From IMG/VR virus record IMGVR_UViG_3300020455_000892, positions 1 to 64,000 of that record: a stretch of DNA of 64,000 nt; one strand, 5' to 3'. The stretch comes from a virus. Below, piece by piece: positions 26,251 through 35,642 of this stretch. The translations under genes and the position numbers were made by a program. The number at the start of each line of letters is the position of its first letter. Within the stretch, counting starts at the first letter, position 1. The notes beneath the pieces are model-generated. The model did no database searches. It was not told where the DNA came from and was given only the letters and a program-made list of their open reading frames with translations.

Positions 26251-27821
26251 TAGTATTGCCTTCCTGTACTACCGTTCCATGTATATTGAGTGAGTGTAAG
26301 TGGACTATTTCCAGTAATTGTATCAGTGCCTCCAAAAAACAAATAGCTACCCCATCTATTACCAGTACCACCTGCACCTGTATCAATTACTAGTTCAACT
26401 CTATTTTGAATATTTTGGTATACTGCTACACAATGCCCACTAACTGCACTAGAATACAAACCTGCCTGACCAGCGGTGTTATAGATGTATCCACCGGCGC
26501 CTCCACTCCTGTATCTTCCGCCATAATCATAACCTAAGAAATGAATGTGTAACATATCTCCACCTTGTGCTTGAAACTGTACATGCATGTATTGACCACC
26601 ACTGCCATTATTACTAACACTACAAATTGGAAATGTCATATCTCCTTGTTGACCTACTTCAGGATAAAATACTACACCATTATTTCTAAATTCAATATTT
26701 TTTCTTCCGCCACCTAATAAGTTAATAGTGTTGGTGCTTCCTGTTGCACCACCAATGTTAATATTATCGGGTGAATAAAACCAAACTTCTCCAGCATTAG
26801 CGCCATGAGCACCATAACTGGAACCTAGTACTGCTATATCAAGTGTAGCACTACCATCACTGTTATCAACATATATGCCAGATGCTGTAGCACTGGCTCC
26901 TCCAACATTCAAACCTGTGTTGGTTCTAGCATTTGAATTTATTCTCACTGAAGTAGTTGTATTAGTTGCAAGATCTAAATTACCATTTGTATAAAATATT
27001 GCTTCGTCATTACCTACACCATTGTAATTAAATCTCAAAGTATCATCATTGTAAGTGTATACATACCATTGATTTGTTTGGTCATCTATAGTTCTTAACC
27101 GTAGATGTTGATCTGCTACTATGTCTCCATTAAACTCACTAACACCACCATGAGTAACAATAATAGCACTTCCTGCTAGATCTAAATTACCACCATCATA
27201 GTTAATATGTAGCGTTTGACTAACATCACTGGAGTCATAAAAGTTAAGCTCGTTAGTATCTTTTAAAGACAAATAGTTTGTGGTTACTCCATTAACAGGA
27301 TGAATTTTTCCACTAAAACCAGCTGATGTAGTAATGCCAGTAATATTAACATTACCGCTACTGTCTGCTGTGAGTAATGTGCCATCAGCATCTGGAAAGT
27401 TTATAGCTCTACCCGCAGTTAAATCATTTACACCTACAAATAGATCATTTGTCGTTCCTTTGTGGTCAACCCATCCTAATTTAGGATTATAACCTTGGAA
27501 ATATATATCACCCCAACTGTTCATAAACATAGTTTCTTGCAAGGTGCCTTGCCTCATACTCATAAATTGAAGTCTTCCGTTTTCAGTACCATCTGCTACA
27601 TCTTCAATTTGAGAATTTATCCGAAAATACTCTATACTTTCATCTGCATCGTTTCTTCCTGTGAATACTATCGTACCAGTTTTATCCCAATTGGCAGGGC
27701 TTGCTGAATTTCTGTCAAGAGTTATAATTGGGCCTACATCAGAACCAGCATCAGTTGATCCTAAGGTAAGTGTATCAAATGATAAATCTGCTTGATTTGC
27801 TAAATCTCTTGCCCTAGTCAT
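26250..27821 (-). CDS. Tail fibre protein
   Basis: A 523-residue fibre starting 'MTRARDLANQADLSFDTL'. Its stem has many short beta repeats ('GNLDLATNTTTSVRINSN', 'STNTINLLGGGRKNIEF'). The C-terminal region from about residue 390 ('FPICSVSNNGSGGQYMHVQF' to 'LTLTQYTWNGSTG') is a different beta domain, probably the receptor-binding tip. Forms a cassette with the 97-residue partner downstream and follows another small-partner gene by five bases, so it is transcribed through from 30169. Confidence 0.75.
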   Translation of the reverse strand: MTRARDLANQADLSFDTLTLGSTDAGSDVGPIITLDRNSASPANWDKTGTIVFTGRNDADESIEYFRINSQIEDVADGTENGRLQFMSMRQGTLQETMFMNSWGDIYFQGYNPKLGWVDHKGTTNDLFVGVNDLTAGRAINFPDADGTLLTADSSGNVNITGITTSAGFSGKIHPVNGVTTNYLSLKDTNELNFYDSSDVSQTLHINYDGGNLDLAGSAIIVTHGGVSEFNGDIVADQHLRLRTIDDQTNQWYVYTYNDDTLRFNYNGVGNDEAIFYTNGNLDLATNTTTSVRINSNARTNTGLNVGGASATASGIYVDNSDGSATLDIAVLGSSYGAHGANAGEVWFYSPDNINIGGATGSTNTINLLGGGRKNIEFRNNGVVFYPEVGQQGDMTFPICSVSNNGSGGQYMHVQFQAQGGDMLHIHFLGYDYGGRYRSGGAGGYIYNTAGQAGLYSSAVSGHCVAVYQNIQNRVELVIDTGAGGTGNRWGSYLFFGGTDTITGNSPLTLTQYTWNGSTGRQY

Positions 27822-27826
27822 AATTG

Positions 27827-28108
27827 TTATCCTTTAGCGTCTAATTCATCATCAAATTCAGCGTTGCGTTGTGCAACTGTTTTGGTCCAACCTCTATCAA
27901 AAGCGTCCAATACTATTTCATCTTTAGAACCAGGCACTGTAATTCCTTCTTCTAAATATCTGTCAACAGTAGTACTATATATTTCATTATATGCTTCTCT
28001 GCATCTTAACTCTATTGCACTTTTTGCCCATTCAGCAGGATCTAATGCCGCTGATTCTAATGCTTTGTACATTGCATCGCTTATTTCAGTTGTAATTGTT
28101 TTTGTCAT
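27827..28108 (-). CDS. Small fibre-partner protein
   Basis: A 93-residue acidic protein, helical, starting 'MTKTITTEISDAMYKALES'. It resembles the 92-residue protein at 32349-32627 in layout: a short beta start, 'W-A-x-x-A/I-I' in the middle and an E-rich C-terminal helix ending in 'KT'-'R/D' turns. It follows a C1q-tipped fibre by six bases. Probably an assembly partner; no named family. Confidence 0.6.
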   Translation of the reverse strand: MTKTITTEISDAMYKALESAALDPAEWAKSAIELRCREAYNEIYSTTVDRYLEEGITVPGSKDEIVLDAFDRGWTKTVAQRNAEFDDELDAKG

Positions 28109-28114
28109 TTTTCC

Positions 28115-30145
28115 TTATCCTAAAAAGTATATTGCACAGGCAGTTTCAACGCCACCTTTTACTGTGTGTCCGCCGCCTGATCCAGTCATTTTCCATTCTA
28201 TATAATCACCACTGCTACACTTTAAAATACAACTGTGAGTATGATGATAGTATGTAGCATTTGGTGAATCTTGAGGTACAAAGTCTGCAAAGTTCATACC
28301 ATTACTTGCATTAGTTGCTCCGTTTATACATGGAAAAAAGTATCGCCATACTGATCCACCGTTGTTTTCCATTTGTACACTTGTTGTACACAAATATAGT
28401 CCAGTTTCTGGACAGGTATATCTTCCATTGCCACTATCCCAAGCACTGGTGTTTCCCTTTTGATAAACCACAGTAGTTAAATTTACTTTTACCCAATTAT
28501 TACCACTTGCCCAGGTCTGACTGCTGGGTAATGTAAGACAAATACCACTTTGTCTCGGACGCAGATTGTTGCCGTTGGATTTAAGTTCAAGTGCTGGATC
28601 GTCTGTAATTTGATGTGCAAGTTTTGTTGCCGCCGGTGTAGCAGGTATTTTGAATTGCATACTACCATAACTACTCCAAAGAGTCATACGTTCATTGCCT
28701 TTGTGATCGTATTGTATTCCGCCTCTGGTATTGTTGTCATAACCAAATGCCATACCCCATACAGTGTGATCGCCGCTAGTATCTCTGTTGTTGTTATCAT
28801 GGAAAAAGTTCATGTAATGTCTTCCAAGATAAGTTGTTTCAGTAGTATACAGTTGAGCTATATCTTCTTGATATCCAGTTGAATGTCCAGTGGCAGGTTT
28901 GTTTACTGTAAATTTTGCTGATAAATTTCCACTAGCACCAACACCAACAACACCACCATACGGATTTATTAAAAAGTCATTTGCAGTATTATCGCTTGTA
29001 TCAAATGTTTGTAGACCACTTTGATTTCCTTGACCCATTGAACCCATTGAAAAGCCTTTTGTTCTTGCTTCTCTATGAGGTGATACAACTAAAGCCATAT
29101 TTGCATTGCTCGCTTCTGCAACACTAACAGCGGTCCATGCCGCCGCACTATTATCTATTGTTAAACCTCTACCGCCAGTTTTTACAACTCCATCGCCATC
29201 TATTTGCAGACTCACTCTGCTGTCTGTAACATCATAAAACTGCAATGCACCATTTATAGTCTCTCCGTCTACTATTCTCCAAGACTGTGTAGTTGATCCT
29301 GTTTTTTTAATTTCTAATCCAACAGTACTGTTTGCGTTGACTTCTGCTTTGTATAAAGTTGTACCTGCACCAGTATAGAGATGCATTTTTTGATCAGGAC
29401 TAGCAGTGCCAATACCAACATTACCAGTTGACATTAAAGTCATTACCACACTGTCATTGTCATCTTCCCAAAACTGGTATTTTCCTGCTACTCTTTCTCC
29501 AATTTCCCAATTTGTACCAGATGTAGTTGCGTCTTGTCTGATGATACTGTCCATAGATGCAGTACCCCCAAGATGAAGTTTTTGGCTTGGACTCGTTGTA
29601 CCAATGCCAATTCTGTTATTAGAACTATCCACATGTAACGTATTTGTATCCACTGTCAATCCGTTACTGACTATTGTTCCTGTAGTAGTAATGTTAAATG
29701 CTTGTCCATCTAAATTACCACCTAGCTGTGGAGTAATGTCGAGTACTAAATCTGTTGATATGCCACTAAGATTGCTTCCGTCTCCACTATAACTGGTAGC
29801 TGTTACTGTACCTGTTACACTTACATTACCACCAAATGCACCACCTGATGCTTTGCTTACTGCATCGCCTACTTCAAATACTGCGAAACTTTTAACACTC
29901 ATGACATCGCCAGTTGTTGCTCCTATTGCAAGCACAACACTGGTACCGTTTGTTGCTGTAAAGTCTGCTTCTTCTAAGCGTACACCATTCAAAAATACTT
30001 CCATATTACCAGGATTGTATTCCAGCGTTTTGCCGTCAGAATCTACACCAGTAAATGTAGTTTGATTACTGGTTGCAGTAAAATTAAATTCGTCAAAAGT
30101 ATTTTCACTTACTATTGTGCTTGGAGCTTGTCCAATATATGCCAT
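28115..30145 (-). CDS. Tail fibre protein with C1q-like tip
   Basis: A 676-residue fibre. 'MAYIGQAPSTIVSEN' and 'MEVFLNGVRLEEADFTATNG' form the virion-anchoring N-terminus shared with 30445-32349. Stem modules include 'DITPQLGGNLDGQAF' and several N/R-I-G-I-G-T-x-S-P repeats. The last 150 residues ('WVKVNLTTVVYQKGNTSAWD', 'YTCPETGLYLCTTSV', ending 'AIYFLG') look like a C1q/TNF-type jelly roll, a common trimeric receptor-binding tip. It has its own late promoter. Confidence 0.8.
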   Translation of the reverse strand: MAYIGQAPSTIVSENTFDEFNFTATSNQTTFTGVDSDGKTLEYNPGNMEVFLNGVRLEEADFTATNGTSVVLAIGATTGDVMSVKSFAVFEVGDAVSKASGGAFGGNVSVTGTVTATSYSGDGSNLSGISTDLVLDITPQLGGNLDGQAFNITTTGTIVSNGLTVDTNTLHVDSSNNRIGIGTTSPSQKLHLGGTASMDSIIRQDATTSGTNWEIGERVAGKYQFWEDDNDSVVMTLMSTGNVGIGTASPDQKMHLYTGAGTTLYKAEVNANSTVGLEIKKTGSTTQSWRIVDGETINGALQFYDVTDSRVSLQIDGDGVVKTGGRGLTIDNSAAAWTAVSVAEASNANMALVVSPHREARTKGFSMGSMGQGNQSGLQTFDTSDNTANDFLINPYGGVVGVGASGNLSAKFTVNKPATGHSTGYQEDIAQLYTTETTYLGRHYMNFFHDNNNRDTSGDHTVWGMAFGYDNNTRGGIQYDHKGNERMTLWSSYGSMQFKIPATPAATKLAHQITDDPALELKSNGNNLRPRQSGICLTLPSSQTWASGNNWVKVNLTTVVYQKGNTSAWDSGNGRYTCPETGLYLCTTSVQMENNGGSVWRYFFPCINGATNASNGMNFADFVPQDSPNATYYHHTHSCILKCSSGDYIEWKMTGSGGGHTVKGGVETACAIYFLG

Positions 30146-30168
30146 ATGTACACCTTATTTGCTATACA

Positions 30169-30176
30169 TATTTATG
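30169..30176 (-). promoter_or_regulatory. Late promoter CATAAATA for 28115-30145
   Basis: Minus-strand CATAAATA with the TGTATAGCA flank, 24 bases before the ATG; AAGG lies between. Confidence 0.6.
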
Positions 30177-30177
30177 T

Positions 30178-30435
30178 TTAACTTGGTGCTGGAGGATCTT
30201 CTACGTCAAATGCCGCTTCTATCAATTCATCACTAAAAATTGTTTTACAATGAGCTAAAAGTTCAGCATCAGTCATTGTTGCGATGCCTAGTTCATCAGC
30301 TTCGCCTATAACTTCTTGTGCTGATATTTTTTTGGTTACGCCATCTTTTACAAGTGTTACTCTATGTGCAATACCCAACAGATCTCCAAAGTCATCTGTT
30401 CTTTTGTTGTATGCGTATGTTTTTGTTATTGCCAT
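30178..30435 (-). CDS. Small fibre-partner protein
   Basis: An 85-residue acidic protein starting 'MAITKTYAYNKRTDDFGDLLG' with a helical C-terminal half ('DAELLAHCKTIFSDELIEAAF') and a proline-rich end. Lies nine bases after the fibre at 30445-32349. By position it is that fibre's partner; sequence similarity to the other partners is weak. Confidence 0.55.
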   Translation of the reverse strand: MAITKTYAYNKRTDDFGDLLGIAHRVTLVKDGVTKKISAQEVIGEADELGIATMTDAELLAHCKTIFSDELIEAAFDVEDPPAPS

Positions 30436-30444
30436 TTTATATCC

Positions 30445-32349
30445 TTATGAATGCGACTGTATACAATTTACTTTAGTAGTTAATGAACCCGAACTGTATC
30501 TTAAGTATAATGCATACCCACTTCCTGTATAAATTCTGCTAGGTGGTGATCCAGCAATAGTCTGTTGTGCTATTATTGTAGGACTAGCATTGTATCCAAA
30601 GTAAACTAGATCACAAAACTGCCCGTTGCCATATCCAGCTACAAATACCAATGCTCCAAAAGCACTGTTTACGACCTGTATATTTGACGTTCCTATACTT
30701 GTTCCTGAGCCACCTGTATACTGTGAAGTTTTGATCGACAGTTGATTCCCTCCATTGCCCCAAAAATTAAATGAACCACTGCCACTTGGAGTAAAATCCA
30801 TACCGCCTGTTGACATTACTGCCATTTCATTATAGGTTCCTGCACCTTGAGGATCAACTGATTTCTGAAAACTAATTTCGCCGCCAGTATAGATATCAGT
30901 TGAATTACTTGAAATTCCCAAACCACTTACCCAGCTACCGTCATTTTGTAGCACAATCTTATTCGGTCCTCGTTGAGTATCTGAATAGTCAGTATCAAAG
31001 CCAATTCTTCCATCCATAGAGGTAAAAGCTGTTGAACTGTTTGTTCCAATAGAACTATTTAAAGTAAGTGTCTGATCTGGAGCATTTGTACCAATACCAA
31101 CATTGCCACCTGATAGTATAGTTAGTTTATCACCTACTCCGTTTTCATGTATTTTAAAACTGCTAGCACTTGCCACAATCCACCATTCAGAAGTTCCATT
31201 TTTTTGAAATTCTAACTGATAATCTGTATTAGTACTATCAAGTGATAATGGATAAGCAGATGAACTGCCAACTATTCTCATTTTTCTTGCACCTGGATTA
31301 TCAGTACCAATACCAACATTACCATTATTTTTAGCAACTAAAATATTATCAAAAGTTCCATGTGTGGCATTATTAGCGGCAATTCTTAGTACATTACCTG
31401 TACCAGACACCGCATTTGTGCCTTCTGTTTTAACTACTAATCCTTGATCTACATTATTATTACCACCTCCGCCAGATTGAGTAATATACATAACAGCTTC
31501 ATTGCTTGCCGAAGCTATAGTTGCCATTACTTGACCAGTTGCTCTGGCTTCAAAACCTGTCGTAGCACCATCAGAAATATTTTTAGCTACTAATAAATTA
31601 CCAGACGTATCAATAACTAACCTATTTGCACCTGCATCAAAATCTACAACAGAAAAATATGAACCTGCTCTGTCTGCTCTAATTCCAAAAGTTTTATTAT
31701 CATTTATTAGTTTAATATCTGTGTCTGTAGTTTGAGCACTTATTCCTACGTTTATTCCAGCTGTGGTTGTTTCAAATTTAGTAATATTATTATGTCGTAA
31801 CTGCACTTGTGCATCTGCGTAAAATATAGCATAATATTCAGCGGCATTTTTCTTAGTTAATGCTAGATTTCCGTCTGTTTGAATCCAAGTATTATGACCA
31901 TTGGTGGCTCTTATAATGTTATTATTCCCGTCATGATGTATTGTAAAATCACCGTTATCACCCAGGCTAATTTTATCAGCATCACCCATTGCCAGTGTTT
32001 GTGCAGTTGAAGTATCAACTGTTATAGTTGTGCCTTGTACAGTTAGGTTACCTGTCACTGTAACGTCACCTGTAAAGGTTCCGCCAGTACTAGCACTTAC
32101 TACATCTGCTAAACTAAACAAATGTTGTGAAATAATTGTAATTTCATCATTGACAGCGGCGCCAACAGCTAGTACAACTGTGGTTCCATTGGTTGCAGTA
32201 TAATCACTAGGTGCTAGCAAAATACCATTTTGATAAACGTCTACATAACCTTGTGTGTATGAAGCACTAAAAGTTGTCTGGCTGGCTGTAGCAGTAAATG
32301 TATTGAGCTGTCGTCTACCTTGTTGTAAACCTTGTCCAATATATGGCAT
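30445..32349 (-). CDS. Tail fibre protein
   Basis: A 634-residue fibre. 'MPYIGQGLQQGRRQLNTF' and 'VDVYQNGILLAPSDYTATNG' are the same anchoring module as in 28115-30145. The stem has 'GNVGIGTDNPGARKM' and 'NVGIGTNAPDQTL' repeats. The C-terminal region from about residue 530 ('MDFTPSGSGSFNFWG') is distinct and aromatic, probably the tip. Its ATG overlaps the stop of the upstream small partner by one base. Confidence 0.75.
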   Translation of the reverse strand: MPYIGQGLQQGRRQLNTFTATASQTTFSASYTQGYVDVYQNGILLAPSDYTATNGTTVVLAVGAAVNDEITIISQHLFSLADVVSASTGGTFTGDVTVTGNLTVQGTTITVDTSTAQTLAMGDADKISLGDNGDFTIHHDGNNNIIRATNGHNTWIQTDGNLALTKKNAAEYYAIFYADAQVQLRHNNITKFETTTAGINVGISAQTTDTDIKLINDNKTFGIRADRAGSYFSVVDFDAGANRLVIDTSGNLLVAKNISDGATTGFEARATGQVMATIASASNEAVMYITQSGGGGNNNVDQGLVVKTEGTNAVSGTGNVLRIAANNATHGTFDNILVAKNNGNVGIGTDNPGARKMRIVGSSSAYPLSLDSTNTDYQLEFQKNGTSEWWIVASASSFKIHENGVGDKLTILSGGNVGIGTNAPDQTLTLNSSIGTNSSTAFTSMDGRIGFDTDYSDTQRGPNKIVLQNDGSWVSGLGISSNSTDIYTGGEISFQKSVDPQGAGTYNEMAVMSTGGMDFTPSGSGSFNFWGNGGNQLSIKTSQYTGGSGTSIGTSNIQVVNSAFGALVFVAGYGNGQFCDLVYFGYNASPTIIAQQTIAGSPPSRIYTGSGYALYLRYSSGSLTTKVNCIQSHS

Positions 32350-32627
32350 TAACTCTCACCTGGCGCATCTGGCACATCATTTAATCTATCTTTTGCAGTT
32401 TTTACTACACCCAAATCATATGCTTGTGTAATTTGTGCATCTTCTCCGGTTGCAATAGCTATATCATTTGCGTTGCAATGTGCAACCAACGCTGATATAA
32501 TTTGTGATTTCAGAACATTGGCTTTGTTTTTAATAATAGCATCTGCCCACACGTCCAAATCATCTGCAATATCATATTGCAAACATTTTTCTTCTGTGTC
32601 TGAGATAGTAACTGTTATATCTGGCAT
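32349..32627 (-). CDS. Small fibre-partner protein
   Basis: A 92-residue acidic protein starting 'MPDITVTISDTEEKCLQ', with a central helix 'VWADAIIKNKANVLKSQIIS'. It follows the C1q-tipped fibre at 32649-34196 by 21 bases and overlaps the next fibre. Layout resembles the partner at 27827-28108, which also follows a C1q-tipped fibre, so partner type and tip type may go together. Confidence 0.6.
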   Translation of the reverse strand: MPDITVTISDTEEKCLQYDIADDLDVWADAIIKNKANVLKSQIISALVAHCNANDIAIATGEDAQITQAYDLGVVKTAKDRLNDVPDAPGES

Positions 32628-32648
32628 GTTTTCTCCTATTTGTATTAT

Positions 32649-34196
32649 TTAACCTAAAAAGTATACCCAATAACCACAGTATGGCGAATATACTTGGAAT
32701 GAACCAGTCCCAGCGACATATACGCCTATTTGTACATAATCAGTATCAGTCATATAGACTATAACACTATGGCTGTTCATTTTGTCATTTGTATCTCCAC
32801 CATAGTTAATAATATGTCCACCAAACTGATTACTGCCATTTTTATATACATTTGCATATCCATAAGGACTGCTGTTTGAACCTGTGGTAGCATAAATTTC
32901 TGGGTTAACCAAATACCAACCTGCTACGGGGGCGTAAAATCTACCAGCGTCATCTATTGTATTAGCACCAGAGTTTTGTTGCCATGCCGCCGGAGTGTAC
33001 CAACTGCTAAAAATATTATGATTGTTACCATTTAAAGTAATCCAAGTGTTAGAAGCAGAAACATTTCTTCTATATCCAACTGGTTGATTAGGTGTTGAAA
33101 TATGACCATCTTCAGTTATTTGCATTTGCTTGGTGTAAGCACCTGTAGCACTATCTGTGTAGAACTCCATTTGACCACCATGACTTGTATCAACTTGCCT
33201 AAATCTTATACCAGAGGCATAACTAGAGTCTGCTGACGAGTACTGCCATTTTAAATCACTATACGTTCCTGCTGAGTTATTGTTATTTGTTAATAGTATG
33301 CCACCACCTGTTGCTGATGCTTCTTGTATATGCAGTTTTGTTCCAGGATTAGCTGTACCAATACCAACATTACCACCCTCAGCCTGTAATGCAATTTGAT
33401 AAGCCGCATTGGAACTGATTGTTTTACCTTGTATGTTTAGTAAAGCACCAGTTGTAGTCCCTAGCAGTAATTGTAAATTGTCTGCTGTGTTTCTAATAGA
33501 ACTGGCATATTGTGCAGTCGTTCCATGATCTACTTGTAATTTGTACCCAGAACCAGTTGTACCAATACCAACATTTCCAACACTATCAATTTTCATATGT
33601 GAAGTCATAGTAGTCAAATTATTATCTGTAGCACCAAGGTCATCGGTAGTTTGAAAAACTATTTCTCCAGATTGTTGATAAATCCTACTAGCTTTACCTG
33701 AGCCTAAATACTTAAAAGCTGAACCGTTCCAATAAAAATTATGTCCTATTTGAGTACTCGTATCATTTCCAAGAAGCACACCTTGTTCTCCTAGTGAAAT
33801 ATTACCAGGAAAAGTAGAAGCACTTATATTACTATTAGGAGTTACACCAATACCTATTCTACCACCGTCATCAATTCTCAAGCGTTCATTTGTGCCAGTG
33901 GCAAATCTCAAAGTTGATGCTCGCATACCCATACTACGCAAGCCGTCATTTGCATCATTTGTTGCTTGAAATCCTGGTACACTACCTATTTCACCTATAT
34001 TACCAGAGAATCTAATCTTTTTATTAGTACCCATGTCTATAGCAGGATCAGTAATAGGTAACTTTGTTGCTAGACTATTTGTTACTGTGGTTGCAAAGTT
34101 TGCGTCATCACCTAATGCCGCGGCAAGTTCATCCAGTGTGTCTAGTGCCGCCGGAGCATCTGTCAACATTGTTGCTATTTGTTTTGACTTACCCAT
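32649..34196 (-). CDS. Tail fibre protein with C1q-like tip
   Basis: A 515-residue fibre. The N-terminal 'APAALDTLDELAAALGDDANF' element (quoted to 20 residues or fewer in part) is a familiar connector of phage fibres. Stem repeats of G-I-G-T/V-x-x-N-P type follow. The last 140 residues ('NTWITLNGNNHNIFSSW', 'GRFYAPVAGWYLVNPE', ending 'GYWVYFLG') resemble a C1q-type jelly roll, similar to the fibre at 28115-30145. The start overlaps the stop of the small beta protein upstream by one base. Confidence 0.75.
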   Translation of the reverse strand: MGKSKQIATMLTDAPAALDTLDELAAALGDDANFATTVTNSLATKLPITDPAIDMGTNKKIRFSGNIGEIGSVPGFQATNDANDGLRSMGMRASTLRFATGTNERLRIDDGGRIGIGVTPNSNISASTFPGNISLGEQGVLLGNDTSTQIGHNFYWNGSAFKYLGSGKASRIYQQSGEIVFQTTDDLGATDNNLTTMTSHMKIDSVGNVGIGTTGSGYKLQVDHGTTAQYASSIRNTADNLQLLLGTTTGALLNIQGKTISSNAAYQIALQAEGGNVGIGTANPGTKLHIQEASATGGGILLTNNNNSAGTYSDLKWQYSSADSSYASGIRFRQVDTSHGGQMEFYTDSATGAYTKQMQITEDGHISTPNQPVGYRRNVSASNTWITLNGNNHNIFSSWYTPAAWQQNSGANTIDDAGRFYAPVAGWYLVNPEIYATTGSNSSPYGYANVYKNGSNQFGGHIINYGGDTNDKMNSHSVIVYMTDTDYVQIGVYVAGTGSFQVYSPYCGYWVYFLG

Positions 34197-34504
34197 TACG
34201 TCTGCTCTAGTACACTTATTATAGCATCACAGCTACTAGCAGTGTCACTGGTTACTACAATAGTATCAGCGGCTTCTGCAATAATTTTTCCTTCTAGTAC
34301 ACTTAATGCACCACCACTCGGTATAGGTGCATCTTTAACAATGTATGTCGTTCCTAGTTGAGCACTAACTGTAATTTGTGATGCTGTTGTATTTGCTAAG
34401 TTAACTCCTATTAGTATAGAAGTTGTTGCACTTGCTACTGTGTAAACAGTTGTTGGTGATGTTCCTATGCTAGCTGATGTATAATTTTTAAATGTTTGTG
34501 CCAT
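34196..34504 (-). CDS. Small beta-sandwich structural protein, copy B
   Basis: A 102-residue, Thr/Ala/Ser-rich all-beta protein starting 'MAQTFKNYTSASIGTSPTT'. It contains 'IGVNLANTTASQITVSAQLG' and 'PIPSGGALSVLEGKII'. Layout matches the 108-residue protein at 17533-17859. It lies between two fibre genes, overlapping one by a base and four bases from the other. Probably a minor virion component. Confidence 0.6.
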   Translation of the reverse strand: MAQTFKNYTSASIGTSPTTVYTVASATTSILIGVNLANTTASQITVSAQLGTTYIVKDAPIPSGGALSVLEGKIIAEAADTIVVTSDTASSCDAIISVLEQT

Positions 34505-34507
34505 ATT

Positions 34508-35641
34508 CTATCCTAACGCTATTGCCAATGCAGTTGCTTCAGCAATAATATCTGTAAATTCCTTGTCGTCTAATTTGTCAGCGTTCAAGTTGCTGACCAT
34601 TGTTGTACTTGTTACTGTTAATGGTGCAGTACCTGTTGCTATTGTACTTATTAGTGTTTCACTTGTTGTACTTCCTGTGACTGCTACACCAGTACTAGTT
34701 GTTGCAATTTTCTTAGAACCATAATGATATAATTCAGTTGCACCAGTTGAACCGTCTGCTATAATGTAGTTTGCTATACCACCACTGCCGTCATCTGAAC
34801 TGATTGCAATAACTTCGTCATTGTCATAAGTTCTAATATCAATGCCACCAGTAGTACTGAAAAGTAGTAACTTGCCACTAGCACCAGTGTGTTCTAACTT
34901 GCCTCTTTCACCTGTGCCTAATGCAATTTTATTATTGTCGGCCATTTCTATATTAAAGCCGTTTGATTCTAAATCGCCACCTAGCTGTGGACTTGTATCA
35001 TCTACTACATCAGCAATACCACTTGATTGTGCCACCCATGCATAATCTGAACCATTCCAACTTAATACATATCCTGATGTTGGATTGCTTTGATTTAAAT
35101 GTGTGTCAACTCTTGCATCTGTGTAATATAAATTAGTACCTTCTGATAAATCTGATGTTGACTTTGCACTTAATCTTGTGTCAAATCTTGCATCTGTATA
35201 ATATAGATTTGTTGTTCCTTCGCTCAATGAGTCTGTGTCGTGATTGCTTATATCACTTACTGTGCCTGTAATATTTCCTGTAACATTTCCTACTATATTA
35301 CCAGAAAGATCCTTGTTGATTGCCCAACGATCATTTGTACTATCATATGTAAGTGTTGCTCCAGCTCCGTCTACCGTAAGTCCAGCTCCGTCGGCGGCTC
35401 CTGCATTTGCCGCTCCTTTGGCTACTGTAATGTTGAGATCTGCTACATCAAGTGTTGCACTGTTGACAGTAGTTGTTGTGCCGTTTACTTGTAGGCTACC
35501 TTTTATTTCAACAGTACCGGTATCATCACCAACACCTGCTGGATCAATTACCAAGTTACTTGGACCTGCTAAGTATCCGCCTACAGTAATATGCCCTGCC
35601 ATTTGGGCATTGCTTTTAATCATAAAATCTTTTAATGCCAT
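34508..35641 (-). CDS. Tail fibre protein
   Basis: A 377-residue fibre starting 'MALKDFMIKSNAQMAGHITVG'-like (19 of these residues are diagnostic of nothing further). It holds the 'GTTTTVNSATLDVADLNITV' and 'DGAGLTVDGAGATLTYD' modules shared with 17887-18540 and 24392-25918, then two copies of 'SEGTTNLYYTDARFDTRL'/'SEGTNLYYTDARVDTHL', and 'DDTSPQLGGDLESNGFNIEM'. The end 'LDDKEFTDIIAEATALAIALG' is helical. It is one base from the end of the large fibre upstream, so both share a transcript. Confidence 0.7.
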   Translation of the reverse strand: MALKDFMIKSNAQMAGHITVGGYLAGPSNLVIDPAGVGDDTGTVEIKGSLQVNGTTTTVNSATLDVADLNITVAKGAANAGAADGAGLTVDGAGATLTYDSTNDRWAINKDLSGNIVGNVTGNITGTVSDISNHDTDSLSEGTTNLYYTDARFDTRLSAKSTSDLSEGTNLYYTDARVDTHLNQSNPTSGYVLSWNGSDYAWVAQSSGIADVVDDTSPQLGGDLESNGFNIEMADNNKIALGTGERGKLEHTGASGKLLLFSTTGGIDIRTYDNDEVIAISSDDGSGGIANYIIADGSTGATELYHYGSKKIATTSTGVAVTGSTTSETLISTIATGTAPLTVTSTTMVSNLNADKLDDKEFTDIIAEATALAIALG

Positions 35642-35642
35642 A

